DNA from: Plutella xylostella
Lineage: Eukaryota > Arthropoda > Insecta > Lepidoptera > Plutellidae
Length of the DNA: 64,000 nucleotides
Assembly: GCF_932276165.1 (NCBI RefSeq)
Contig: NC_063992.1
Coordinates: 1,622,001-1,686,000 of the forward strand
Direction of reading: 5' to 3'
In this document: one piece after another, positions 13,301 to 22,065 of the stretch
How positions within the stretch are numbered: position 1 is the first letter of the stretch
How the letters are laid out: each line of letters begins with the position of its first letter
Notes under the pieces: generated by a model
The model's database searches: none
What the model was told of the DNA's origin: nothing
The model's input: the letters and a program-made list of their open reading frames with translations, nothing else
Translations under genes and position numbers: made by a program

Positions 13301-15851
13301 TCCTAACTAATATTATAAATGCGAAAGTAACTGTGTCTGTCTGTCTGTCTGTTACTCTTTCACGCCAAAACTACTGAACGGATTTGAATGAAATTTGGTA
13401 TACATACGGTCTAGACCCTGGGAAAGAACATAGGCTTCTTTTTATCCCGGAATTCCCACGGGAAAACTTTTTAAGGCGAAGCGAAGCGCGCGGGAACAGC
13501 TAGTTATCTATAAAACATAAGACCCACCTGCAGATATAGGCACCATGTCCTTGTACCACTGCACGACGGGCGCGGGGCTGCCTCGCGCCTCGCAGCTCAG
13601 CCGCGCCGGCTTGCCCTCCTCCCCGTCTATGGTCTGGTTGCGGACTTTCAGGTACACTTTCTCTGGAATGAGAGATGAGGAGAGAGTGAGAGGTTTGTAA
13701 ACAGTTGTGGGCAGATGTAGGTGTTTTGATTGTATCGTCGAATTGTGAAGACTGTAAGAGAATGTGGTCGGTTCTGTCGCGTGTGGTAAACTGATTAATT
13801 AAGGTAAGCGTCCACCCATCGGCATCGTATGTATCGGATAAACAGATTTTCTTTTCATAAATGTATGAAGAAAAGGTGTCAGAGATGCCGATGAAGTGGA
13901 AGGACTTGTAAGAATTTATATATAAAGAATAGGTACCGAACGCGATGCGCCCGTTGTGGACGCTTACCTTTAAGGTGCATGATAGGAGCCACGCGAGTGA
14001 TGTAGCAACTGCACGTATACGTGTCACTGTCACTACGCAGCCAGACACTGAAAACTGATCCGACTAGCAAATCCTCTTACCACGGTTAAAAACCCTAGTT
14101 CAGCTTACGTGTTTGTTACTGACACGCTAAGTAGAAAAATAACTGGTTAACGGTGTTGTAATGTAAAGGGTGAACAGGCAAAACTTTGATGGTCCAATTT
14201 AGACAGTTACATTTTCATTCACTATTCAGGAAGTGGTTTAGGATATCAATACACCTACCTACTCGTTCCGATCTTCATAATTTGTGAAAATATAATGTAA
14301 CTATCTATAAGTAATACGTATCCATACAAAAACGTCGGAAATTGGCCACATCAGTTATGTTTGTTATTCAACCAACGTGCCCGGACGTGCTCGCAGCCCT
14401 CTCGCACTCATAAAGGAATAATGATAAATAATCAGTCAGAACCAATTTCAGCTACAATTTTCAGTGACGATACAAATAAGGTATAAGTACATTCATCTGA
14501 TAAAGACAATAAGTGCAGTCCTTTGGAGGATAGCGCGGGTGGAATGTGACATAACCACGCGACGACAGGAGTTCGAAATACCTTTTATAAATAAGCACTA
14601 TTTTATTAAATTCATCCTTACAAATTCATATACACGCATTCATTAAATCATGTGAAAATGGACGCTATCATCTGAAGATAAAGGTAAATTGTACTTTGCA
14701 AAGATTCTCAAAGTTAAAACAGAAAATAAATTGCACAATCACTTAACCTAGCATGGGGCGCAAGACGCGCACTTCCATCGCGCTTGCTCTCGAAGCCGTG
14801 CGATGCAAAAGATTGGTCGCGTCTTGCAACCCTATGCGGTGCTAGTTAAAAGGACCATTTTACAAACCTCCGACCAAGATCTCAATAGTCTCACTCAGCT
14901 CCCCAGACCGACAGGTCCAGTTGCCGCTGTCCTCCAGCTGCGCTCTGGATGATGATGGGGATGAGGCTGTCGTTCTTCATCCGCTCCACATTATTTCAGT
15001 AACATTGTTACTATGAGAGGGGGTCAGGTTTCTCTGCACCTGACCGTATACGCGGTTGTTCTAGGACGTCCGCTCGCTCAGTTCTACACCACACTTGCTC
15101 GCGAGGCCGCGCGAAGTGAATAAGCTCGATGCATAACTTTTGTCACGTTTTGACACGTTAAAATGACTAATGTCACGATTGCTCTCGAAGCCGCGCGATG
15201 TGAGTGAGCGCAATTCAAAACTTTTGTCACGTCTTGACGTTCGCGTCTTGCATCCTGTGCTAGCCCTACACCAAATTGACTAATATACAAACCTCCGACC
15301 AAGATCTCGATAGTCTCGCTCAGCTCCCCAGACCGACAGGTCCAGTTGCCGCTGTCCTCCAGCTGCGCGCTCTGGATGATGATGGGGATGAGGCTGTCGT
15401 TCTTCATCCGTTCCACGTACACCCGGTTGTTCTTGGACGTCCGCGCGCCCACCATGGCTTTGGACGGGCTGTACCACTCGATCCTCTGGAATAGGTGTGC
15501 AGGAGATGTTGTTAGTGGAGTCATGGCTAAAGTTTTCTGACTAGATAAATATGTTATGTTAAGAGGATGCAAAGGTTATAATTTATTTGATGTATAAATA
15601 CGAGCAATGAATATGACGACCGAGTGGCGTAGTGGTTAGTGACCCTGACTACTGAGCCGAAGGTCCCGGGTTCGATCGCTGGGGCAGATATTTGTTTAAA
15701 CACAGATATTTGTTCTCGGGTCTTGGATATGCCCGAAAAATGGCAATAGGCCCGCCCCCTATTACATTGGGACTAACATAACACTCTGGCGAAAAGTGGG
15801 TGCAGCAATGCACATCTGCCTACCCCGCAAGCGAGTACATTAGTACAAGGC

Positions 15852-15887
<36 letters not shown>

Positions 15888-18200
15888 ACTTCCAGCAGCA
15901 ATAATACCAAATTACTCCTCAACGGAAAAGTCTAGCTTAATGATGCCGTCTGCAATATTGAATTACATCTAATAGCGCATCGGAATATTAACTGTAACTT
16001 TTCATTGCTCCGGAGCTCGGGAGGTATAAAGATACAGAAAGCGTTGTCATTGCTGCACTCTTGTTGTGGTGTGTGCCGTTAGTTGTTGTTGAAAAATAGA
16101 CAAGTGCTTTTGAGAATTGAGGGCCTTCAGCCATGTAAACCGAGCTTTACATTATTACGCACGGACGCTCGTTTTAAAATTACAAAAGCAAGGCAGTAAT
16201 AAAATAAATGCCTTTGTATTTGAAAACTCGATATGGCATTTGTAAATACAGTTTGATTAAATTGATGCGGGCTTATGTTTATAAATAATATTTAAATGAA
16301 TGAAATCAAAGTAAATTCCTATGTATTGACAATTAATATCACTGAAACCAAATGATAGTTTGTTGAAACAATTAATTCAATGAAGTTTTCTATGAATATT
16401 ACATTTGTATTGTAGTTTTCCGTTACTATTGATTATTCACAGCGTACAATGTACGAGTAGAAATAATTAGATCAATTAAGATAATTTTCAGCTGAAAATT
16501 ATCAATATACTTTTATTGAATTTACGAATAGGTAATTTATTATTAATGGAGGCGAAATACTTTTATATATAAATAAAACAGGATAAAATGTGATCTACGA
16601 CTAACAAACCTAAACTAAAATAGTACCTATAAATATTAAAATATAATAAAACTACCTAACTACCTAGTACCTACCTTAATACATAAAAAATATTTTGTAG
16701 GTTACCGCCGTCGTTTCGCAAGGTTCCCAAGAGGCTGGCCGCATTGCCCCGCTTTGTCCTAGGTATGTGCCAGCCCTTTGGTCGCCGGAGGCGTCGATCA
16801 GCCGTGTCGCAATTTCCTTGTATATAAGTTTTGCATCCGGCCCCCACGGACCCAGCGTCTCTACGCCGAAAGGCACAAACATGTAGCCGTGTCCTAGGGC
16901 TGCATACTTGCGCCTTTTTGCCGCCTCAGCCGTCGCTGCCACCACACCTGCCTTGGTCGCGGTCACTGGTAGGTGTGACTGTGCCAAAGTGTCAACGCAT
17001 GTGGCATCCCATACCAGCGGCCGCCCGTTCTTCCAAGGAATGAGCGTCATTCCGTCCGGCCTCTTGCCGTCGTCGCGCGCACTCCGGTGGGCTCCAGTAC
17101 GGCCGGGACGCCAGCACTGGCAAGAGCTCGGCGGATGACGTCATTCAGGGCGGCGTGACGCGACAGCCGGCCTGCGCTGCGCTGACACGCTAGGCCGTGG
17201 TGGCCCATCTCATCGACGCCACCGCCGCAACGACAGCGGTGTGGCTCATTTATTTTGGCGCCAAGTCTCAGGCTGATTGCCAACGAGAAAGTTGACCTGT
17301 CAAGGTATGGGTCCCTAAGATGGTTGACGGGAGAGCATGTAGCCAGTACCCTGACTCCGGCTCCGCAGCCGCCATGAGACGGGTTCGCTCTGCAGGGTTT
17401 TGTGCCGAGTCTGTAAGGTTTTTTTGGACCTGTGTACAGAGTGGCTCGTCCCAGAGCCTCTGCGAGCCAGGCACAATCGGGAGACTTTGGCTCCGGCCAG
17501 TAACATCCAGCCATGCGTTCCTCGCCTCAGCCAAGCACGTGACCTCAACATCACCAAGTGATGGGTAAATAATTTTTCCATAGAGGTCAGAGGTGCTGTG
17601 AGCTGAGGCCAGGAACGCCGGCAGTGTCACCGCGGATACACTTCTGATTCCGAATAGGTTAAATTATTCAAATTTTTATGGTTTCTATGGAAATTGTAGT
17701 GTTATCTGCTGGAGGGTTACTTTACACTGACAAAAAACGAACGAACAAGAGCTGTCGTGCTATCGGCACGTTTACGTTCGCGTAGCAGCTCTCTGAAACT
17801 TAGTTTTTCGCCACATAGAGTGACCTCCTTCGAACCTGTCTTCCGCCGCCTATTTGCACCCTAAGGAGCCCCCTAGACGATCAATTATATTGCGCAATAT
17901 TGAAAATTGTGCAATAATATAATTCATCGTCTAGGGTTAATATTGAAGATTGTGAAAACGTCATTTGGATTCAAAACGCCATTCAATCTTATTGCACCAT
18001 CTACATATTGCACAATATTATTGTAGGACTAGGGTTCGCCTAATATACTCTCATAAAAATTATGAACTAATTGTGACCATAACGTACCTCTTTCAGATTC
18101 ATTCCTTCGCAGTAAATAGCCTTCTTCTCACCAACATTGTACACGGTCGACTTGGGGATGACTCGCAGACTGGGTTCATTGTCCTCACCGAATGCCACTA
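7324..18200 (-). CDS. Ig/FN3 GPI-anchored adhesion protein, Klingon/Wrapper-like (signal exon missing)
   Basis: This gene is a paralogue of the plus-strand gene ending at 3317 and points toward it. Exons in reading order (high to low) are 18200-18088, 15485-15293, 13662-13528, 12686-12531, 10471-10378, 9992-9893, 9390-9232, 8559-8445, 7936-7835 and 7520-7324 (stop TAG). Intron phases are 0,1,1,1,2,0,0,1,1. About 454 residues are encoded. Ig1 has Cys in AIYCEG, Trp in RIEWY and Cys in GNWTC; Ig2 has RLSC, VVQWY and GEYVC; Ig3 has NISC, EFEWH and GEYKC. One FN3 domain follows, with the motif NAAGFSEW. The C-terminus has small residues (TTSSG) then a hydrophobic tail running to the end, a typical GPI-anchor signal. 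The 18200 exon starts in phase 1 after a strong polypyrimidine acceptor, so the signal-peptide exon lies further right and was not found. Introns carry many transposons. Confidence 0.88.
8181..8317. repeat. foldback MITE with TAA target duplication
   Basis: Terminal inverted repeats of about 26 bp begin CCCCCTTATTCATAAAAAAG. They are flanked by TAA on both sides, which suggests the PIF/Harbinger group. It sits in an intron of the minus-strand Ig gene, between exons 8559-8445 and 7936-7835. Confidence 0.75.
8688..8998. repeat. SINE/RTE tail and foldback fragments in an intron
   Basis: Around 8702 is ATCCACTGCTGAACATAAAC, an RTE-type LINE 3' tail as seen again at 62528. A tRNA-like B box (AGTTCGAATC) is near 8838. 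From 8934 begins GGGCTAGCACGGGGTGCAA, the end of the foldback family also present at 20734-20873. Confidence 0.45.
9066..9221. repeat. foldback MITE beside a splice donor
   Basis: Inverted repeats of about 21 bp (TTTTAACAGCATGCGGATTT) bound a 156-bp element containing further inverted GCGTGC motifs. Its right end is about 10 bp from the donor site (9231) of the minus-strand Ig3 exon 9390-9232. Confidence 0.7.
10035..10156. repeat. foldback MITE with TTAA target duplication
   Basis: Arms AGGAGACTTG and CAAGTCTCCC are flanked by TTAA at 10035-10038 and 10153-10156. Inner arms repeat ACATTTAAA and GCAAG motifs. TTAA flanks suggest a piggyBac-type origin. It lies between the two Ig3 exons 10471-10378 and 9992-9893. 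Confidence 0.65.
10170..10340 (-). pseudogene. RTE-type LINE reverse transcriptase fragment plus ACT microsatellite
   Basis: The minus strand reads a piece with SWKDEVAKDLKELEVSDW, then WRTLMLEAKIHFGS, typical of the C-terminal end of lepidopteran RTE-clade endonuclease/reverse transcriptases. It ends in an (ACT)n run at about 10170-10189. A short direct repeat, ACTCGCGGGAACA, flanks the insertion near 10156 and 10330. Non-functional. Confidence 0.55.
10764..10859 (-). pseudogene. truncated Ig2 exon copy A (donor lost)
   Basis: This matches the 3' two thirds of the exon 12686-12531. The nine bases spanning the splice donor are missing here, so it cannot splice as the parent does. It continues into unrelated sequence including a partial ACAGGGTGTTGC-type element (10866-10973). 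Confidence 0.75.
11022..11121 (-). pseudogene. truncated Ig2 exon copy B (donor kept)
   Basis: It is nearly identical to the 3' part of exon 12686-12531, open in the same frame, and includes the Cys codon of GEYVC. The donor (GTGAGTT on the minus strand) is intact. The 5' part of the exon and its acceptor are absent. Confidence 0.8.
11267..11366 (-). pseudogene. truncated Ig2 exon copy C (donor kept)
   Basis: It has the same extent as copy B, with the donor intact and the frame open. It differs from the parent by a few substitutions (for example in the Tyr/Val codons before the Cys). It shares the junction TGACGC with copy B, so the two arose as one unit. Confidence 0.8.
11707..11812 (-). 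pseudogene. truncated Ig2 exon copy D (first unit of the 412-bp repeat)
   Basis: This copy extends slightly further than B and C, up to GGATCTC, where homology to the parent exon stops. Donor and frame are intact; substitutions include Ser to Pro before GEY. One base (GAG in place of GTG on the plus strand) separates it from copy E. Confidence 0.8.
12119..12224 (-). pseudogene. truncated Ig2 exon copy E (second unit of the 412-bp repeat)
   Basis: It is nearly the same sequence as copy D, exactly 412 bases away, and 412 bases before the real exon's donor-proximal end at 12531. The donor is intact, with no acceptor. Confidence 0.8.
12900..13290. repeat. foldback element with repeated GCTAAG/CTTAGC motifs
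   Basis: The stretch between Ig2 exons has several inverted motifs (CTACCTGTCCGGTC and its near copy CTGCCTGTCCGGTCTTAGG; TTAGCGCCTAGCGAG against CTCGCTAGG). It looks like one or two overlapping foldback elements. Ends are not clear. Confidence 0.4.
13301..13503 (+). mobile_element. Helitron-like non-autonomous element (Lep1-type)
   Basis: It starts TCCTAACTAATATTATAAAT after an A and ends AACAGCTAG before a T, fitting the 5' TC / 3' CTAG ends and A-T insertion of Helitrons. It contains a (CTGT)n run and the GGGAAAACTTTTTAAGGCG block. Related copies are at 57905-58062, 58274-58487 (both inverted) and 58716-58913. Its end lies 24 bp from the splice donor at 13527 of the minus-strand Ig2 exon. 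Confidence 0.65.
13799..13973. repeat. MITE with TTAA ends (piggyBac-like)
   Basis: Arms GGTAAGCGTCCAC and GTGGACGCTTACC are flanked by TTAA at 13799-13802 and 13970-13973. A related, more decayed copy is at 52456-52632. It lies in the Ig1-Ig2 intron. Confidence 0.7.
14748..14845. repeat. GGGCTAGCAC foldback family, short copy
   Basis: It begins CCTAGCATGGGGCGCAAGACG and ends CTATGCGGTGCTAG in the inverted sense. It matches copies at 8934, 15096, 20734, 27981 and 41980. It lies directly before the decayed exon copy at 14868. Confidence 0.55.
14868..15085 (-). pseudogene. decayed duplicate of the second Ig1 exon
   Basis: Bases 14868-14990 match exon 15485-15293 from its donor end, including the GNWTC region. 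A 2-bp loss in the GCGCGC run shifts the frame. About 55 unrelated bases follow, then a further match from about 15043 (GCGGTTGTTCTAGGACGTCC). The minus-strand acceptor side is missing. It is probably not used. Confidence 0.8.
15096..15266. repeat. GGGCTAGCAC foldback family copy between exon and exon copy
   Basis: It ends GTCTTGCATCCTGTGCTAGCCC and has inner CTCGAAGCCGCGCGATGTGAG motifs, with a partial doubling of the arm. It sits between the real Ig1 exon (15293) and its decayed copy. Confidence 0.55.
15614..15887 (+). mobile_element. tRNA-derived SINE with GT-rich tail
   Basis: The head carries an A-box-like GTGGCGTAGTGGTTAG and a B box GGTTCGATCGC. The body (GGCCCGCCCCCTATTACATT) is shared with copies at 24533-24672 and 33084-33376. 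It ends in a (GT)n run at 15855-15882. It sits in the Ig1 intron. Confidence 0.75.
15888..16010. repeat. dispersed repeat shared with 32308-32440
   Basis: Both places contain TCTGCAATATTGAA-like and CCAAATTACT motifs in the same order (15908 and 32350 onward). The nature is unknown; it looks like a small element with TTTTCATTGCTC ends. The following 16011-16670 is AT-rich with no feature seen. Confidence 0.4.
16676..17630 (-). pseudogene. retroelement C-terminal region with restriction-like endonuclease motif, broken
   Basis: Three overlapping minus-strand frames together resemble the C-terminal part of a large metazoan reverse-transcriptase-type protein. Seen are QRLWDEPLC, a Cys/His cluster (HRCRCGGGVDEMGHHGLAC), HAALNDVIRRAL, and in the next frame RPDG then VWDATCVDT, which resembles a PD-(D/E)XK nuclease core. 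FVPFGVETLGPWGP follows. At least two frameshifts (near 17090 and 17300) break it. I infer an old non-LTR-like element; the exact clade is uncertain. It lies inside the Ig1 intron of the minus-strand gene. Confidence 0.6.
17712..17826. repeat. MITE family with GGGTCACTCTA ends, copy 1
   Basis: Arms: GGGTTACTTTACACTGAC and the reverse of TTCGCCACATAGAGTGACC. The family core is CGAACGA..GAGCTGTCGTGC. Other copies: 21738-22065 (split), 26049-26191, 29989-30088, 60853-60988 and a decayed piece at 63778-63868. Confidence 0.7.
17869..18030. repeat. foldback with TTGCGCAATATTG core
   Basis: CCCTAGACGATCAATTATAT at 17871 pairs with ATATAATTCATCGTCTAGGG ending 17937. A further partial arm with CACAATATTATTG follows to 18020. 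It lies about 60 bases from the exon 18200-18088. Confidence 0.6.
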
Positions 18201-18329
18201 CTGGAAAATAAGGAAAAAAACGGTGTATAGCTGTTGCAAGTATGTGCCAATGCAATGTTGGTGAGCATAGGACATAGATCTCTTTTTATGTTTTATATTT
18301 TCTTAGTTACAACGGTTGTCTGGAAGAGA

Positions 18330-18428
18330 TCGCTTTTAGCGATAAGACCGCCATTTGTGCATTTCTGTTAATTAAGTGAGATTTAAGTTATTTTATGGTG
18401 TGCAAATAAAGTTTATTGAATTGTATTG
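18330..18428 (+). repeat. LINE 3' end fragment
   Basis: GATAAGACCGCCATTTGTGC then GTGTGCAAATAAAGTTTATTG is a LINE 3' UTR ending in a poly(A)-signal-like motif. A related piece in the opposite sense is at 51430-51560. Confidence 0.45.
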
Positions 18429-18614
18429 TAGGTATATGAGAATGAGAAAGGGTGTAACTGTAACGCGCGGTGTGAGTTATCGTGGCGTCATATTATTTAA
18501 AACACACATCATTTGTCATACTCGTCTACGTCCCGTGCTACAAGGCTTGACGTAATATCTAATTGTCTTGTTATATATATTATCGTGCACTTGTAATTTA
18601 CTTTAAAAAAATAA

Positions 18615-18780
18615 ATATAATTATAAACAAACAAAAAACCCGACTGCACGCTAAAAAGATGAAAACAAGACCCAATGTTAATGGAAAGTATCGCTTGGTC
18701 CCCGCCTGCGATACTGGTTTGCTGCAGTCGGGTTTTTTGTTTGTTTATAATTATATTTTTTTGTTTGTTTATAATTATAT
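18615..18780. repeat. MITE with perfect 34-bp inverted repeats
   Basis: Bases 18615-18648 and 18723-18756 are exact reverse complements, containing AACAAAAAACCCGACTGCA. The right end is followed by a direct copy of its last 20 or so bases (18757-18780). Confidence 0.8.
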
Positions 18781-20733
18781 TTTTTATTTGTAACTTTTTA
18801 GTTGTTTTTATTTTATGAAATTTTATGTCAGTAGTCGGGTTTTATTTTATGAAAATTTTTTATTTCAATAATTTTGGTTTTGTGATTTAAATACCTACAA
18901 TATGCATATTTTTGTAATGTGCTTCACAAGCCCTTTCATTTCATACCCTACTAGGGCATGCAATACCGCAATACCGGTATTGCGTAATACCGGGATCCGG
19001 GACAAAATCGACGCTTTTTTCAATACCGGTATTGAAGTAATACCGGAATAAATCAAGCGATTAAGATATAGTTAGCCTTGTGCTCCTATATACCCTCCTG
19101 ACACCTGGCGTGCTATGAGTAGGACATTGAAAAAAAATATATATATAGTTTAAAAATACCTATATTAAAAGTTTTATGGAGTATCCCTGTTATTCATTTA
19201 AAGTTTTATAAAGTTCCTATCCCTTAAACAGATTGTTCTTTGACAAAGTGACAAAACAGTTCAGTAGTAAAAAAAAATATTTTTTTAAATTTAATATCAG
19301 TGTATACATTTATACCTCTCGGGGTCAGGAGGATACTATGAAAGTTCACTTGTTTTAGCCTATAACCATCGCGCAATCAATACGCTTCTAACGATACCTC
19401 ATACATCAATATCTATCAAGCCGTTTAGGCTACAGGAGGGAACAAAGAAACAGACAAACATACATACATACAAACATACAATCGAAAAACATTACCCTCC
19501 TACTTCGGCAGTCGGGTAAATACCTACAATGTGTAAAATACTTTTCAAATATAATTTCATGGCAGCTTCCCTCAAAATTTAATATTTGCTACGAACCTGC
19601 TACGACGCACGATGTGTTCGTAGCACGTGCTACGGAGGCGTAGCAATGGTGGACGCATATTTGTGATCGATTTTTCTTCACAATACATTTTGCATTAATG
19701 AAAAGGTACTTAGTCAGAATATAACCTACCAAACTTTACATTTACCGTGCCACTGCCAACCTTTCCTTTGTTTTGGATCGAGTATTGAAAGGAGAAATAA
19801 GTATTTTATTTTTTGTAATAAAAAAAACGTGAAGATCAAATCTGCCCACTTAGAGGTTTTAAAAAAAATAATAAGAAAATAGCAATTTTGTTTACTTTTA
19901 ATGCTACGTATACTCTCGTAGACGAGAGACTAAGGTACAGTAAGTACTACTAGTTACTTCTGAAACTAGGGCACGTGCGAAGAATTATAAGTAAAACTTC
20001 TGAAAGGCGTCATTAGCACCAACATTAGCGAAGTTTTCCGGATATCATTTATGCAATCAATACTTTTATTAAACCTTTTTGTACAAATTACTTTAGAAAA
20101 CAATTTACACAGGGTTGCAAAAGTAGTATAGCAAGACGAAAGGGGGTAAATAAATTAATTTGGACGACAACTTATGGAAATTCGTGAAAAATAAAGTTAA
20201 TTCCCCTCACGTGAAAATTCACGTGAATAACAAAGTTTCTACGGACAACCTACTTATTTTTTTTTTCAAAAGACATGGAACAGTTTTTCAAATCTACCGC
20301 TTTCGGAGTTTTTTTAAACATCCTGTATAATCTCGAACGACAGAACAGTGCTAACTGCTCCGTCGATGAATTTAGCAAAATAAACATTTTCTAACAGCGA
20401 CAACCATAATTAATCATTTTATACAGCAACAAAATTGAAAAGCCATGTTTGACGCATAATTTATGCTTTCGCTACGCGTAATTTTACCTGAAGATTAACG
20501 AAGAAGCCTTAAATTATATCTAAAATAAGCAAAATCTATTTTCTTTCATGTTTTTTTTAACTGTTTGTTAAGTGTTCGGGACAAGAGTTAGTTAGAAAAT
20601 AGTTATATCTCAGTTGATTGTTGTTATATCTAAAAATATACGTAAAGCTGAACAGCATCACTATCCCGCTTACTCAGTTCACATGGCTATAAGTGCAAGC
20701 ATGACAAAATAAATGGCCTAAATAAAATGCCAA

Positions 20734-20873
20734 CGAGGGGCACAAGACGTGCACATCAATATGTGATAAAAGTTTTGCATCGCACTCATTCACATAGCGC
20801 GGCCTCGAGAGCGAGCGTGTCGGATAAATTTAGTCACATCTTGATGTGCGCGTCTTGCACCCCGTGCTAGCCC
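20734..20873. repeat. GGGCTAGCAC foldback family, best copy
   Basis: About 140 bp. The left arm GGGGCACAAGACGTGCACATC pairs with the right arm GATGTGCGCGTCTTGCACCCC, ending GTGCTAGCCC. The central part has GCGCGGCCTCGAGAGCGAGC. Confidence 0.7.
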
Positions 20874-21470
20874 TTCTTGACTACTCAAAAGAAAGCCTCA
20901 AGTGTCAGTGTCGCAGCGACGTCATTAAGAAAGCAGACTCAACACCCTGATTACTTTCTTAACAATGAGAAGGAAAACTTGTTAAGTATTCCTCAGTCAT
21001 CGAAGGAACTCGGGTGAAAAGTTAACCCAAGTTTTGGAATAAAATAGGAAGTTTGTAGAACAAAACCTATGCTGGAGTGCGGCCGAAACGTCAAAGGCTC
21101 GGCAGGTGGGAATAGTTCGGGAAGTTACCGTTTCTGTCTTATTTCTTGGTGAAAATATTCGCACATTAAGTTTTATAGGAGGAGCAAAAAAAACTGTTAT
21201 GTAGTGCCTGCCTGTATTATAGTTGGTTAGAATATTTGGTTATAGGACGGTTTATTGGATATAAGATAATTATAGATATAGATAAAGCTAAGATAGGAAA
21301 TAAAATGTTACATTAACAAAACTGTAAGTCTTCATAATTATGTTCATTAATTTTTCTTTATACTTTTCAGTATAGGTAGGTACTTGATCTTATTAAAATG
21401 TACGGTAGTACTCTTACATGAAACATTCAATAAACATACGTACAAGGTACGTAGTACCTTAATCATATTT

Positions 21471-21612
21471 AGGGTCTGTTTCAAAATGTCTGGTTAGTGG
21501 CTACCTGACGGATAAAATACATGCTGTCACTCTCTGTTATTATTTTTTAGACAGTGACAGCATGTATTTTATCCGACAGGTAGCGACTAACCAGACATTG
21601 TGGAACAGGGGC
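21471..21612. repeat. foldback MITE with AATGTCTGG arms
   Basis: Long arms: GTCTGTTTCAAAATGTCTGG pairs with CCAGACATTGTGGAACAGG, and GGATAAAATACATGCTGTCA pairs with TGACAGCATGTATTTTATCC. Related pieces at 318-412 and 58990-59053. Confidence 0.8.
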
Positions 21613-21737
21613 TTATTCGAAAGTAGCTAGCTAACTCTCAAATATAATATTCTGTGCTAGCGCCAAAACTGCGGAAGCATTTAAGGTGGGCCTCCTAATA
21701 CCTGTCACAGTGATTTATTATCCTAGACGCCACTCAA

Positions 21738-22065
21738 GAGGGTTGCTCTATACTGACGAAAAAGGAATGAACGAGAGCTGTCGTGCATTTGGGAACTTTA
21801 ATACAAGGAGATAGAGTCGTGGCTCGCGCAGCAGCGCTCCGAAACTTAGTTGTTCGTCATATTTTTTTCATATTTATTCATTTCAAAACAATATACATTG
21901 TGTAGAAAAATTCTTATAGCTAAAATAATTAACAGGCATAAACACATTCAAAAATAATACACAGGCATAAACACATTGAGAAATAATTAATTAACAATAA
22001 TAAATGTATTACAATAAAATTAGTCAAATACAATAAAATCAATTATATCATATAGAGTGACCCCC
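21738..22065. repeat. GGGTCACTCTA MITE split by a nested insertion
   Basis: The MITE runs 21738-21862 and resumes at 22054-22065. Between is about 185 bp of AT-rich sequence flanked by TCATAT at 21857-21862 and 22048-22053, consistent with a 6-bp target duplication. The insert (ACAGGCATAAACACATT repeated twice) looks like a LINE-derived piece. Confidence 0.7.

Larger units (their letters stand above)
18201..20733. other. non-coding stretch beyond the Ig gene's first visible exon
   Basis: This probably includes the intron leading to the unseen signal-peptide exon of the minus-strand Ig gene. It holds the LINE end and MITE listed separately, an ATACCGGTATTG repeat near 18966-19045, and an RTE-like 3' tail with CATACATACATACAAACATA near 19460. 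No coding exon recognised. Confidence 0.5.

Noticed and set aside
18067..18255. In-frame Met upstream of the exon 18200-18088 that could look like a start with a hydrophobic stretch
   Set aside because: A strong polypyrimidine tract and AG sit exactly before the exon, so the upstream part is read as intron.
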